Source: JANLSO01 sp031362405 | Lineage (GTDB): Bacteria > Actinomycetota > Thermoleophilia > Miltoncostaeales > Miltoncostaeaceae | Direction: 5' to 3' | Length of the DNA: 17,882 nt | NCBI GenBank assembly: GCA_031362405.1 | Contig: JANLSO010000190.1 | Location: forward strand, 1 to 17,882 | Shown: piece after piece, positions 1-6,575 of the stretch | Layout of the letters: each line of letters starts with the position of its first letter | Position numbering within the stretch: position 1 is the first letter of the stretch | Made by a program: the position numbers and the translations under genes | The notes under the pieces: generated by a model | What the model was told of the DNA's origin: nothing | Databases searched by the model: none | The model's input: only the letters and a program-made list of their open reading frames with translations

Positions 1-350
1 GCCCCAGGCCCGCGGCGAGGCTCGCCGCGCAGCCGCACGCGTTCCAGCAGCCCCAGCATCTCCAGGGCCGCCAGGTGGCGGTAGTGCGTCGCCCGGCTGC
101 GCGTCGTGTGCAGCCCCAGCACTCCAGCGGCGCCGCGCTCGTCGTGCGAGCCGCAGAGCTCGGCGGGCGAAACGCCCAGCGTCCCGAGCCGGTTGCGCCG
201 TCGCTGCCGCCAGCCCTCGTCCTGAAGGGCGAGCCAGGTCGGCAGCAGGTGCAGAGCATCGACGGCGGCGAGCAGCTGTGTGACGTCGCGGGCGACGGCG
301 GTGAAGCTGCGCCGGCCGCGTGGCTCCGACCAGAGGGCGCCAGGCCTCAT
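1..350 (-). CDS. Unrecognised protein with winged-helix-like C-terminal part, partial
   Basis: An open frame starts at ATG 350 and runs without a stop off the left edge (116 codons seen). The start is supported by a GAGG Shine-Dalgarno-like tetramer (complement of 358-361) seven bases upstream. The product is rich in Arg and Leu. Near residues 75-105 it reads like a winged-helix segment, with a TRSRATHYRHLAALEMLGLL stretch typical of MarR/replication-type DNA-binding proteins. I do not recognise the family. It lies just beyond the tRNA-Met gene and its terminator, and short repeats precede it, so it could belong to an integrated element or be a regulator. The opposite strand also has an open frame here, but that frame runs on through the tRNA gene, so the minus strand is preferred. 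Confidence 0.45.
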   Translation of the reverse strand, partial: MRPGALWSEPRGRRSFTAVARDVTQLLAAVDALHLLPTWLALQDEGWRQRRRNRLGTLGVSPAELCGSHDERGAAGVLGLHTTRSRATHYRHLAALEMLGLLERVRLRGEPRRGPG

Positions 351-395
351 CGCGAGGCCTCGATGGCGCCGGCAGGGACATCTGTCCGAGCGATT

Positions 396-436
396 CCCCC
401 AACGCGACCCCCAACGTCGCGGGTGAACCCCCAAGG
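396..436. repeat. Three CCCCCAA(C/G)G direct repeats
   Basis: CCCCCAACG occurs at 396-404 and 408-416, and CCCCCAAGG at 428-436, with start-to-start spacings of 12 and 20. They lie directly upstream of the minus-strand partial gene, where they read as CGTTGGGGG. They could be operator sites or iterons, but with only three short copies chance cannot be excluded in such C-rich DNA. Confidence 0.4.
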
Positions 437-457
437 TATTTCGATGCCCCGCAACGC

Positions 458-470
458 TTCTCGGCGAGAA
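458..470. promoter_or_regulatory. Small palindrome TTCTC-GGC-GAGAA, possible operator
   Basis: A perfect 5-bp-arm inverted repeat with a 3-base centre lies between the tRNA terminator and the repeats upstream of the minus-strand partial gene. It has the size of a half-turn repressor site. No factor can be named and the arms are short, so this is tentative. Confidence 0.25.
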
Positions 471-491
471 CGCCTATCGGAGCCACCAACG

Positions 492-519
492 AAAAAGGCC
501 CACGTATGCGGGCCTTTTC
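492..519 (-). terminator. Rho-independent terminator of the tRNA array
   Basis: On the minus strand AAAAGGCCC (518-510) and GGGCCTTTT (501-493) form a 9-bp stem around an 8-base loop, ending in a T run. It begins four bases after tRNA-Met, which is the expected place for the terminator of the three-tRNA transcript. Confidence 0.8.
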
Positions 520-522
520 GGA

Positions 523-596
523 TAGCGGAGGAGGGACTCGAACCCCCGACACGCGGATTATGATTCCGCTGCTCTAACCAGCTGAGCTACTCCGCC
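523..596 (-). tRNA. tRNA-Met(CAT), elongator type
   Basis: The cloverleaf is complete: acceptor strands GGCGGAG and CTCCGCT, D arm AGCTCAGCTGGTTAGAGC, anticodon stem GCGGA/TCCGC with loop ATCATAA, and T arm GGGGGTTCGAGTCCC. The anticodon is CAT. The body resembles the elongator tRNA-Met of actinobacteria rather than an initiator. A CAT anticodon modified to read Ile cannot be excluded from sequence alone. CCA is not encoded. It is the last gene of the minus-strand Tyr-Thr-Met array. Confidence 0.93.
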
Positions 597-600
597 ATGA

Positions 601-622
601 GCGGGTCTCCGGGGAGACCCGC
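601..622. other. Hairpin spacer between tRNA-Thr and tRNA-Met
   Basis: GCGGGTCTCC (601-610) and GGAGACCCGC (613-622) are perfect inverted repeats separated by two bases, filling nearly the whole spacer between the two tRNAs. There is no T run, so a processing or folding spacer in the polycistronic tRNA precursor is more likely than a terminator. Confidence 0.5.
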
Positions 623-624
623 AA

Positions 625-697
625 AGCCCAGTAACGGACTCGAACCGTTGACCCCCTCCTTACCATGGAGGTGCTCTACCAACTGAGCTAACTGGGC
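625..697 (-). tRNA. tRNA-Thr(GGT)
   Basis: The acceptor strands GCCCAGT and ACTGGGC pair perfectly. The D arm is AGCTCAGTTGGTAGAGC, the anticodon stem CCTCC/GGAGG carries loop ATGGTAA with anticodon GGT, and the T arm contains GGTTCGAGTCC. The discriminator base is T and CCA is not encoded. This is the middle gene of the array. Confidence 0.95.
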
Positions 698-720
698 GTG
701 CACTACGTGAAGCCGAGCAA

Positions 721-802
721 TGGGGGGAGGAGGATTCGAACCTCCGTAGGCGTAGCCGGCGATTTTACAGACCGCTCCCTTTGGCCGCTCGGGCATCCCC
801 CC
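721..802 (-). tRNA. tRNA-Tyr(GTA)
   Basis: This is a class II tRNA of 82 bases with a long variable arm. The acceptor strands are GGGGGGA and TCCCCCC, and the D-arm region is GCCCGAGCGGCCAAAGGGAGC. The anticodon stem GCGGT/ATCGC holds loop CTGTAAA, giving anticodon GTA. The discriminator is A and CCA is not encoded. It is the first gene of the minus-strand Tyr-Thr-Met array. Confidence 0.95.
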
Positions 803-819
803 GTGGCTCGGGCCGGCGG

Positions 820-849
820 ATGGTACCCGAGGAGACGCGGGTGAAACAA
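820..849 (-). promoter_or_regulatory. Promoter of the tRNA Tyr-Thr-Met array
   Basis: On the minus strand TTGTTT (849-844) and TACCAT (825-820) are separated by 18 bases, close to the vegetative sigma consensus. The -10 element lies about 17 bases before the mature tRNA-Tyr 5' end, which is a plausible distance. The rest of 803-957, between this promoter and the aquaporin gene, shows nothing else I can support. Confidence 0.55.
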
Positions 850-957
850 GGCGCGGTTGTGGTGGTTAGGGCGCCGGGGCCGAGGTTAGGGTTCTGGCGC
901 CTCATCAGAGGTGCCCATTCACTGATTCTGGAGATGGCACATTGGAACAACCGCCAC

Positions 958-1623
958 ATGCCTACCGCTTGCGGCGGAAGTCATCGGTAGCTTCGGCCTT
1001 TTCCTTCTCGGCTTTAGCGGGGTGGCGATCGCCACGGATCTCCCCGGATCCATTGCCGTCGGAGCGATCCCCGTTGGCTTCGGCCTCGGCCTTGCGCTCA
1101 TGATCTTTGCCTTCGGGCATGTTTCGGGGGGTCACTTCAACCCTGCGGTCACGCTCGGCCTGACGGCCGGTGGCAAGTTCCCCGTCAAGGAACTGCCGGG
1201 TACTGGGTCGCGCAGCTCATCGGTGGCTTCGCCGCCACGGGGACCGTGAGCCTGATCTTCAGCGACAAGGTCAAAGACGCCCTCGTCAACGGCCTGGGTC
1301 TCGGCGACGACGCCGCGGTGACGCTCGAGATCATTGCTACGGCGCTCTTTCTGATCGTCATCAGCGCGTGCGCAACCGACAACGCTCCGTGCAGCGGTGT
1401 GCTCGCACCGCTGGCGATCGGTGGCTTCATCTACGTCGCGGCGACGGTGATCGGCCCGGCCAGTGGCGGTTCGTTCAACCCCGCCCGCTCGATCGCCCCG
1501 GCGATCTACGCGGGCGAGTTCAGCAATCTGTGGATCTACCTCGCGGGCCCGCTGGTCGGCGGTCTCATCGGCGGCGTCATCGTCGCGCTGGTGCGTCAGC
1601 GCAAGGTCGGCGTCCCAGCCTGA
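958..1623 (+). pseudogene. Aquaporin / MIP family channel with two single-base frame changes
   Basis: The frames encode one MIP channel of about 221 residues once two indels are corrected. An ATG at 958 starts the first frame. Near 962-967 one base appears extra (ACCG for ACG). The second frame, from about 968, then reads LAAEVIGSFGLFLLG and carries the first NPA motif in HVSGGHFNPAVTLG. Near 1198-1201 a base is missing, after which the first frame resumes with YWVAQLIGGF and continues to the second NPA motif in SGGSFNPARS and the stop at 1621-1623. Both NPA half-helices and the Arg after the second NPA are intact, so water or small-solute conduction is the family role. The indels cancel overall, but the uncorrected frame hits a stop at 988-990. 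Either the gene is a recent pseudogene or the sequence contains errors. GTG 1022 could start only a shortened fragment. Confidence 0.85.
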
Positions 1624-1630
1624 GCGCGAT

Positions 1631-1659
1631 CTGGGGGTCGCGTCTCGCGCGGCTCCCAG
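1631..1659. terminator. Hairpin between convergent aquaporin and response regulator genes
   Basis: CTGGG (1631-1635) pairs with CCCAG (1655-1659), and the stem continues inward with CGCG (1639-1642) against CGCG (1648-1651), giving a long GC-rich stem with a small loop. It lies between two convergent stops (1623 and 1664). There is no T run, so a bidirectional terminator is only an inference. Confidence 0.4.
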
Positions 1660-1663
1660 AAGC

Positions 1664-2398
1664 TCAGATTCCTTCGCTGGCCCCCAGCCCCGCCGTCGCC
1701 CGAGTCGCCTCGAATCGATAGCCGACCCCGTAGTGGGTCTGGAGGTAAGTGATCTCCGGCCGGGCCCGGCTGAGCTTCTGGCGGACCTTGCGCACGAAAA
1801 CGTCGACCGATCGGTCGCCCTGCAACATCTCGTAGCCCCAGACCTCGCGGTAGAGGCGGCTGCGGGGAATCGGCTTGTTCCCCGTCCGCGCAAGGGCGTA
1901 GAGGACCTCAAACTCACGCGGCGTGAGGCCAACTGATGCGCCATCGACGAACGCCTGCACCTGCTCGGGATCAACGACCAGACCCTCGGCCTCGATCGGC
2001 TGCCGTCCGTCGGGTTGGCGATGCAGCTCGACCCGGCGCAGATGGGCGTTGACGCGCGCGACGAGCTCTTTCATAGAAAAAGGCTTGGTGATGTAGTCGT
2101 CAGCCCCCAGCTCGAGGCCGTGAACGCGGTCGTATTCACTGGTTCGGGCGCTGCACACGAGGATCGGCACGCGTGGGTCTTCTTCGCGCACCTGTTCGGT
2201 GAAGCGCCAGCCGTCGACCTGGGGAAGCATGAGATCGAGAACGATCAGGTCGGGTCGGTGCGTGCGGAACAGGCGTAACCCATGGGCCCCGTCGAGCGCC
2301 TTCAGCACCCGATAGCCCGCCTTGTCGAGGTGGTAGACGAGCGACTCGCTGATCGCCTCGTCGTCTTCGACGACCAAAACCGTCTGCGTAGATGCCAT
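1664..2398 (-). CDS. OmpR/PhoB-family response regulator
   Basis: This is a two-component transcription factor of 244 residues. The receiver domain (about 6-120) has the acidic pocket E11-D12-D13, phospho-acceptor D55 in VLDLMLPQVDGW, S83 at the switch position, Y102 and invariant K105 in DDYITKPFS. The C-terminal winged helix (about 135-232) has LTPREFEVLYAL, the recognition-helix region RSVDVFVRKVRQKL, and the terminal hairpin HYGVGYRFEA. All active residues are present, so it should be phosphorylated and bind DNA. No histidine kinase lies beside it. It is transcribed away from the Ser/Thr kinase at 2494, with a 95-bp shared upstream region. The start ATG 2398 fits the family N-terminus, although no clear Shine-Dalgarno is seen. 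Confidence 0.93.
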   Translation of the reverse strand: MASTQTVLVVEDDEAISESLVYHLDKAGYRVLKALDGAHGLRLFRTHRPDLIVLDLMLPQVDGWRFTEQVREEDPRVPILVCSARTSEYDRVHGLELGADDYITKPFSMKELVARVNAHLRRVELHRQPDGRQPIEAEGLVVDPEQVQAFVDGASVGLTPREFEVLYALARTGNKPIPRSRLYREVWGYEMLQGDRSVDVFVRKVRQKLSRARPEITYLQTHYGVGYRFEATRATAGLGASEGI

Positions 2399-2493
2399 GT
2401 GGGCCAGACTAATCGACCAGGGGCGGGCGGCGCTGGGAGTGTGGCTGGCTATCCTTCGCCGCGCATGACTGTTCCCCCTACGCCGACGCGTCG

Positions 2494-3966
2494 ATGAGCA
2501 CCTCTGCCCCCGGCCGCTACGTCGCCGAGCACCAGATCGGACGCGGCGGAATGGCGACCGTCTGGCGGGCTACCGACACACTCCTCGAGCGGCCCGTCGC
2601 CCTCAAACGGCTGAAGAAGAGCCTTCTCGACGACAAGGAGATCGCTGAGCGGTTCCGGCGTGAAGCCGACACCGTTGCACGCCTTTCGCATCCGGGTCTC
2701 GTGCGGCTTCTCGATCGCGGCGACGACGAGGAGGGGCCGTATCTGGTCATGGAACTCGTCGAGGGCGAAGACCTGAAGTCGCGGATCCGTCGCGAGGGAG
2801 CGCTTCCGCCGGCGACCGCAGCCGACATCTGCGCCCAGGTCGCCCGTGCCTTGGCGTATGCCCACGGCACCGGCATCGTGCACCGCGACATCAAGTCGCA
2901 AAACGTTCTCATCGACGGCTCCGGCCACGCGAAACTCACCGACTTCGGTATCGCGCGGCTTATGGAAGGGCCCACCGACACGGGCCTTACGCGCACCGGG
3001 ATGCTCATGGGCAGCAGCGACTACCTGTCGCCCGAGCAGGCCGATGGGCGGCCTTTGGATGGGCGCACCGACATCTACTCCCTCGGGATCGTGTTCTGGG
3101 AGTGCCTTACCGGGCAGCTGCCTTTTCCGGGCGATAGCTTCGTCGCCGTGGCGATGCGCCATGTCACCGACCCGCTTCCCGACCCGCGGCGGTTGCGGCC
3201 CGAGATTCCCGCTCACTTGGCGGCGTGTGTGCTGCGCGCGGCATCCAAAGAAACGGATCGCCGGTTCTCGACGGCAAGGGCGTTTGCCGAGGCCCTCGAG
3301 GACGACTTTCCGAGCGATGGGACGGCGATCTTTCCGGCGATCTCCGAGACCTCGGAGGGCCCGACGAATCGGGCTTCGCGGCGGCGACGCTCGGTCCGGA
3401 AACCGGTGCTGATCGGGCTTGCGGTCGCGCTTGCCGTGGGTGGAGGAGCAATCACCCTAAAGCCGGTGCTGTTTGGCGACACGGCAAAGGCTCCCGCCCC
3501 TTCGGTGGTCTCGGCCCCCCTTGCCACGACGGTGGTTTCGTACGACCCGCCGCCCAGGGGAGATGGGCAGGAGAATGATGATCAGACCGTCAACGCGACC
3601 GACGGGGACCCCGCGACCGCGTGGTACACCGAGGGCTACGACAACTCCGATCCCTTCCCGACGCGGTTGAAGCCCGGTGTGGGCTTGTCGCTCACACCTC
3701 CGGTGGGCTCGCCGGTCACCGGGCTACGGGTCAGTTCACCAACACCAGGCGTGACCTTCGTTGTCTACGGCCCAGACGGCATTGCAGGAAAGGGTTTGGC
3801 GACGGGGACACTCACCGAAGCGAATCAGGACATCACCTGGAAATCGCTCGTCGCGGGGCCGGTGACCCTTTGGCTGACGAGCGTCGTGGCCCGTGATTCG
3901 GATGAACGTTTCTGGGCCGGTGTCGGGGAGGTTCAACTGCTGGGGGTGTCGAAGACCCCGGGGTGA
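2494..3966 (+). CDS. Transmembrane Ser/Thr protein kinase with discoidin-like extracellular domain
   Basis: This 490-residue protein has a complete PknB-like kinase domain (about 9-270): glycine loop IGRGGMATV, K38, E57 of helix C, H130-R131-D132 with N137, D150-F151-G152, and SPE at 179-181. A basic stretch (about 294-303) precedes one membrane helix (304-322). The outer part (about 345-490) starts VVSYDPPPRGDG and has DGDPATAWYTEGYD, the signature of F5/8-type-C/galactose-binding folds. The same type of motif occurs in the outer domain of mycobacterial MviN, so sensing of a cell-wall glycan or lipid-linked ligand is a reasonable inference. The ATG at 2494 overlaps the TGA of a 10-codon frame (2465-2497), and no strong Shine-Dalgarno is visible. 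Its stop overlaps the next gene's GTG start as GTGA. Confidence 0.92.
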   Translation: MSTSAPGRYVAEHQIGRGGMATVWRATDTLLERPVALKRLKKSLLDDKEIAERFRREADTVARLSHPGLVRLLDRGDDEEGPYLVMELVEGEDLKSRIRREGALPPATAADICAQVARALAYAHGTGIVHRDIKSQNVLIDGSGHAKLTDFGIARLMEGPTDTGLTRTGMLMGSSDYLSPEQADGRPLDGRTDIYSLGIVFWECLTGQLPFPGDSFVAVAMRHVTDPLPDPRRLRPEIPAHLAACVLRAASKETDRRFSTARAFAEALEDDFPSDGTAIFPAISETSEGPTNRASRRRRSVRKPVLIGLAVALAVGGGAITLKPVLFGDTAKAPAPSVVSAPLATTVVSYDPPPRGDGQENDDQTVNATDGDPATAWYTEGYDNSDPFPTRLKPGVGLSLTPPVGSPVTGLRVSSPTPGVTFVVYGPDGIAGKGLATGTLTEANQDITWKSLVAGPVTLWLTSVVARDSDERFWAGVGEVQLLGVSKTPG

Positions 3967-4880
3967 CCGCCTGGCAGGTATCGCTCGATGAGTTCGCCGC
4001 CCGGCTTGAGCGCCAGGGGTCACGGTCGGCGCCGCTTTCGGCCCGGACACAAACCGCGTACCACTCGGATGCCCGCCGAGTCGCCGCCTGGCTGTCTGGT
4101 CACGGGGTTGCGGGGCCCGACTCCGTCACGGCCTCGTCATTGGAGGCGGCATTTCGGGGTCTTGGCTGGTCGGCCGCCACCCGGGCCCGGGCGTTGACCG
4201 CGATCCGTGAGTGGCTGGCTCCCGGCTCCCCTGCCGGTCGATCGCCGGCTGACCTGCTCGAACGTCCCAAGGTTCACGCGCCACCGATTCCGAGGCTTTC
4301 TGTCGCCGAGGCGACCTCGCTGGTTGAGGCGCCCGATGAGCGTGATCCCGATGACCCGCTCGCCGTCCGCGACCGGGCGCTGGTCGAGCTGCTCTACGGC
4401 TCGGGCCTTCGCCGGCAAGAGGTCTGCGACCTTGTGCTCGCCGGCCTCGATTTCGAGCATGAAACGGTGAGGGTCGTCGGTAAGGGCGGCCGCTCGCGCA
4501 CCGTCCCGCTCACCGAGCCGAGCGTGAGCGCCCTGCGCGACTGGGTGCTTGATGCGCGCCCGGCGCTTGTTTTTGCGTCCCGGGCACCGGGCGTTCCGGA
4601 TGCGGTCTTTCTGACCCGGTCGGGGCGGCCGATGGATGGCAGTGCGGTCTACCGGGTAGTGGCGCGGCGGTTGCGGGAGATGGGTCGGGGGGGTGGGCCG
4701 CATCTCTTGCGTCACGCGGCGGCGACCCATCTTCTCGACGGTCAAGGCGAGGGCGGCGCGCACTTGCGAGTGGTGCAGGAGGTCCTTGGCCACGCGAGCC
4801 TCGCGACCACGCAGCGGTACACCGGGGTGACGACCAAGAGCATCCAGGCCGCCCTCAAGCGGGGGCACCCGCGGGGATGA
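3963..4880 (+). CDS. Xer-type tyrosine recombinase (first of a pair)
   Basis: This 305-residue site-specific recombinase has the usual XerC/XerD length. The N-terminal core-binding domain (about 5-90) is followed by the catalytic domain (about 110-300). All catalytic residues are visible: R150 in SGLRRQE, K174 in VVGKGGRSR, H247 and R250 in HLLRHAAATHLL, H277 in LGHASLATTQRYT, and the nucleophile Y286. It should cut and rejoin DNA through a 3'-phosphotyrosine. The start is GTG 3963, overlapping the kinase stop as GTGA, and its end overlaps the next recombinase as ATGA, so translation looks coupled. Whether it is the chromosomal dimer-resolution XerC/D or a dedicated recombinase cannot be settled here. 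The intact catalytic set argues against a relic. Confidence 0.92.
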   Translation: MTAWQVSLDEFAARLERQGSRSAPLSARTQTAYHSDARRVAAWLSGHGVAGPDSVTASSLEAAFRGLGWSAATRARALTAIREWLAPGSPAGRSPADLLERPKVHAPPIPRLSVAEATSLVEAPDERDPDDPLAVRDRALVELLYGSGLRRQEVCDLVLAGLDFEHETVRVVGKGGRSRTVPLTEPSVSALRDWVLDARPALVFASRAPGVPDAVFLTRSGRPMDGSAVYRVVARRLREMGRGGGPHLLRHAAATHLLDGQGEGGAHLRVVQEVLGHASLATTQRYTGVTTKSIQAALKRGHPRG

Positions 4881-5953
4881 GCAGCGTTCCGAGCCCTGAG
4901 GGTTTTCGTCTGCTTGCCGCGGGTTTTCTCGCTCGGCGGGAGAACCCCAACACGCGCGACGCTTACGCCCGCGACCTTGCCGAGCTCGGGCGGGGCCTCG
5001 GTCTTGGCGAGGAGGCCTTGCCCGGGGCGATCGAGTACGAAACGGCCTTCGGAGTCGAAGACGACCCGGTCGCCGCAGCTGCAGCGGCAACCTTCGCGGG
5101 GCTGTCGCTCGCGTGGTTCACGACGTGGAGAGATGCGCTCGACGGGCGGCCTTCGACGCGCCGCCGCCGGGTTGCCGCCGCCCGAGCGTTTGCGCGGTGG
5201 GTGTCGCGCAGCTTCGCCGTGGCGAACCCGGCCAAGGATCTCCGCCCTCCGGGCGGCACCACGGGCCAGGAGAGCATCACCCGGGAGATGGTCGCTCTAG
5301 CGCCTTCCGCCGCGCGGCGTTTGTGTGAGGCCGCTGCGGCGCGTCCTGGCCTTCTCGGTGCCCGCGACGCGGCGCTGGTCGAAGTTCTCTATGGCTGCGG
5401 CCTGCGCGCGAGCGAGGCCGCCGGTCTCGATATCTCCGCGTGCCATCTTGATGACACCGCCGACCCGTTCGTGGTCGTTCAGGGCAAAGGGGGAAAGACC
5501 CGCGGGGTGGCGGTGCCCGCAACGGCGCGGGGCATGCTGGAGGCCTATCTGCGGGTGACGCGACCGCGGCTGCGCGCCGGTGCTCGGAGCGCGCCTCGCC
5601 TCGACGCGGATGCGGTGTTCCTCTCGACCCGGGGCCGGCGCATCGGCCGGGCGGAGGTCTGGCGGATCGTGAACGCCGCCGCGGGGAGGGCCGGTCTTCT
5701 CGACGACGGCGCCCGCGTGTTTCCGCACGCCTTACGCCACTCGTGCGGTACGCACCTCATCCAGGCCGGTGTCGACATCCGCTTCGTGCAGGCGCACCTC
5801 GGACACGCCTCACCGGTCACCACCGAGGTCTACACGCACGTCACCGCCGCCCATCTGCGCGACGACTTCGACCGGGCCCATCCGCGGGCGCGGGCGGGGC
5901 GCATTCAGGACGGGCCGGCGAACAAGGCCGAGAGCAGCAGCGGGAGGCCGTAG
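4877..5953 (+). CDS. Xer-type tyrosine recombinase (second of a pair)
   Basis: This 358-residue tyrosine recombinase is clearly different from its neighbour, so the pair is not a fresh duplication. The core-binding domain (about 8-118) carries an Ala-rich acidic insertion at about 45-75. The catalytic domain follows: R177 in GCGLRASE, K204 in QGKGGKTRG, H284 and R287 in HALRHSCGTHL, H310 in LGHASPVTTEVYT, and the nucleophile Y319. A basic tail of about 25 residues follows and is encoded in DNA shared with the convergent membrane-protein gene. The start ATG 4877 overlaps the previous stop as ATGA. The two genes could form a XerC/XerD-like heterotetramer, which is inference from adjacency and family. 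Confidence 0.92.
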   Translation: MSSVPSPEGFRLLAAGFLARRENPNTRDAYARDLAELGRGLGLGEEALPGAIEYETAFGVEDDPVAAAAAATFAGLSLAWFTTWRDALDGRPSTRRRRVAAARAFARWVSRSFAVANPAKDLRPPGGTTGQESITREMVALAPSAARRLCEAAAARPGLLGARDAALVEVLYGCGLRASEAAGLDISACHLDDTADPFVVVQGKGGKTRGVAVPATARGMLEAYLRVTRPRLRAGARSAPRLDADAVFLSTRGRRIGRAEVWRIVNAAAGRAGLLDDGARVFPHALRHSCGTHLIQAGVDIRFVQAHLGHASPVTTEVYTHVTAAHLRDDFDRAHPRARAGRIQDGPANKAESSSGRP

Positions 5954-6285
5954 AGGCTGAGGACGACGATTCCGAGCACAAGGCCCGCGACGGCGAGGCC
6001 GCGGCCCGTGCGGCCGGTGAAGAAGCTGAAGAACCCGCGATCCCGAAGGTGAGCGACGCGACCGCCCAACCCGACGAGGCGGCCGGGCAGCGGTGGCCCG
6101 AGAGCGGGAGGCGGGAGTGGTTGCGGGTTGTTGTGGTCACTGGCCAGCTCGCGTGACCCCACCAAGAAAAGCGCCAAACCGGCTGCCGCGAGAAGAAAGG
6201 CGACGACGAGGATCACCCCGCCGCTGTGAAGTAACACGTCGTAGTTGGGGGCAAACAGGTCGTCGTCGGAGCGCGCGGCGACCAC
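5905..6285 (-). CDS. Small membrane protein of unknown function (last gene of the division operon)
   Basis: From GTG 6285 the product has 126 residues and two hydrophobic segments, about 22-42 (VILVVAFLLAAAGLALFLVG) and 95-118, separated by a Pro-rich loop and a basic GRTGRG turn. I do not recognise the family. The same frame stays open upstream to about 6351 and would add another helix (LAGIGLTAFLALALIVAV) but has no ATG, GTG or TTG there. The codon overlapping the upstream TAG is GTC, one base from a GTG start (TAGTC for TAGTG). The true start may therefore lie at about 6348 with an altered start codon. Its 3' end overlaps the convergent recombinase by 49 bases. The Asn-Tyr-Asp-Val motif near its N-terminus also occurs in the preceding small gene. 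Confidence 0.6.
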   Translation of the reverse strand: MVAARSDDDLFAPNYDVLLHSGGVILVVAFLLAAAGLALFLVGSRELASDHNNPQPLPPPALGPPLPGRLVGLGGRVAHLRDRGFFSFFTGRTGRGLAVAGLVLGIVVLSLYGLPLLLSALFAGPS

Positions 6286-6347
6286 TGCGACGATGAGTGC
6301 GAGTGCGAGAAACGCGGTAAGCCCGATCCCGGCCAGGCGGGCCCAGA

Positions 6348-6568
6348 CTACGGAAGGCCGATCGCGACGGCGATCAGGATTCCCAGAACGACGGCGAAGG
6401 CGATAAAGCCCGCGTCGACATCGTAGTTCTCGTCGCCGAAGTAGTCGCGGGCGTTGGAGGAGCCGCTTACCAACATCCGCCCGGCAACGAAGATCGTCAC
6501 GATTGCGGCGACCAGCCCAGGGCGAGACCGGCGAGAGTCGGCGGCAGCTTTCGGTGGGTGCTGATCAC
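6348..6568 (-). pseudogene. Small two-helix membrane protein with one apparent base deletion
   Basis: This short gene starts at GTG 6568, seven bases after the phosphoesterase stop. It reads VISTHRKLPPTLAGLALG and then hits a stop in its own frame. The neighbouring frame continues as LVAAIVTIFVAGRMLVSG, then ARDYFGDENYDVDAGFIAF, then a second helix ending AIGLP at TAG 6350-6348. One missing base near 6514-6523 rejoins the two into a product of about 73 residues with two membrane helices. Without the deletion, translation could begin at GTG 6500 and give 50 residues. The motif NYDV between the two helices is shared with the following gene, so the two may be related. Function is unknown. Confidence 0.5.
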
Positions 6569-6575
6569 AGTCCGC

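Noticed and set aside
75..577. Plus-strand open frames across 75-577
   Set aside because: They run through the tRNA-Met gene and its terminator, and the predicted proteins are Arg/Pro-rich without motifs.
866..893. Two GGTTAGGG units resembling telomere-type repeats
   Set aside because: Only two copies with different flanks; most likely chance.
1190..1249. LPGTG sortase-like motif followed by Ser-rich tail at the end of the 1022-1249 frame
   Set aside because: It arises only because the aquaporin frame is shifted. The correct frame reads PG-YWVAQLIGGF, a normal MIP helix, and there is no signal peptide.
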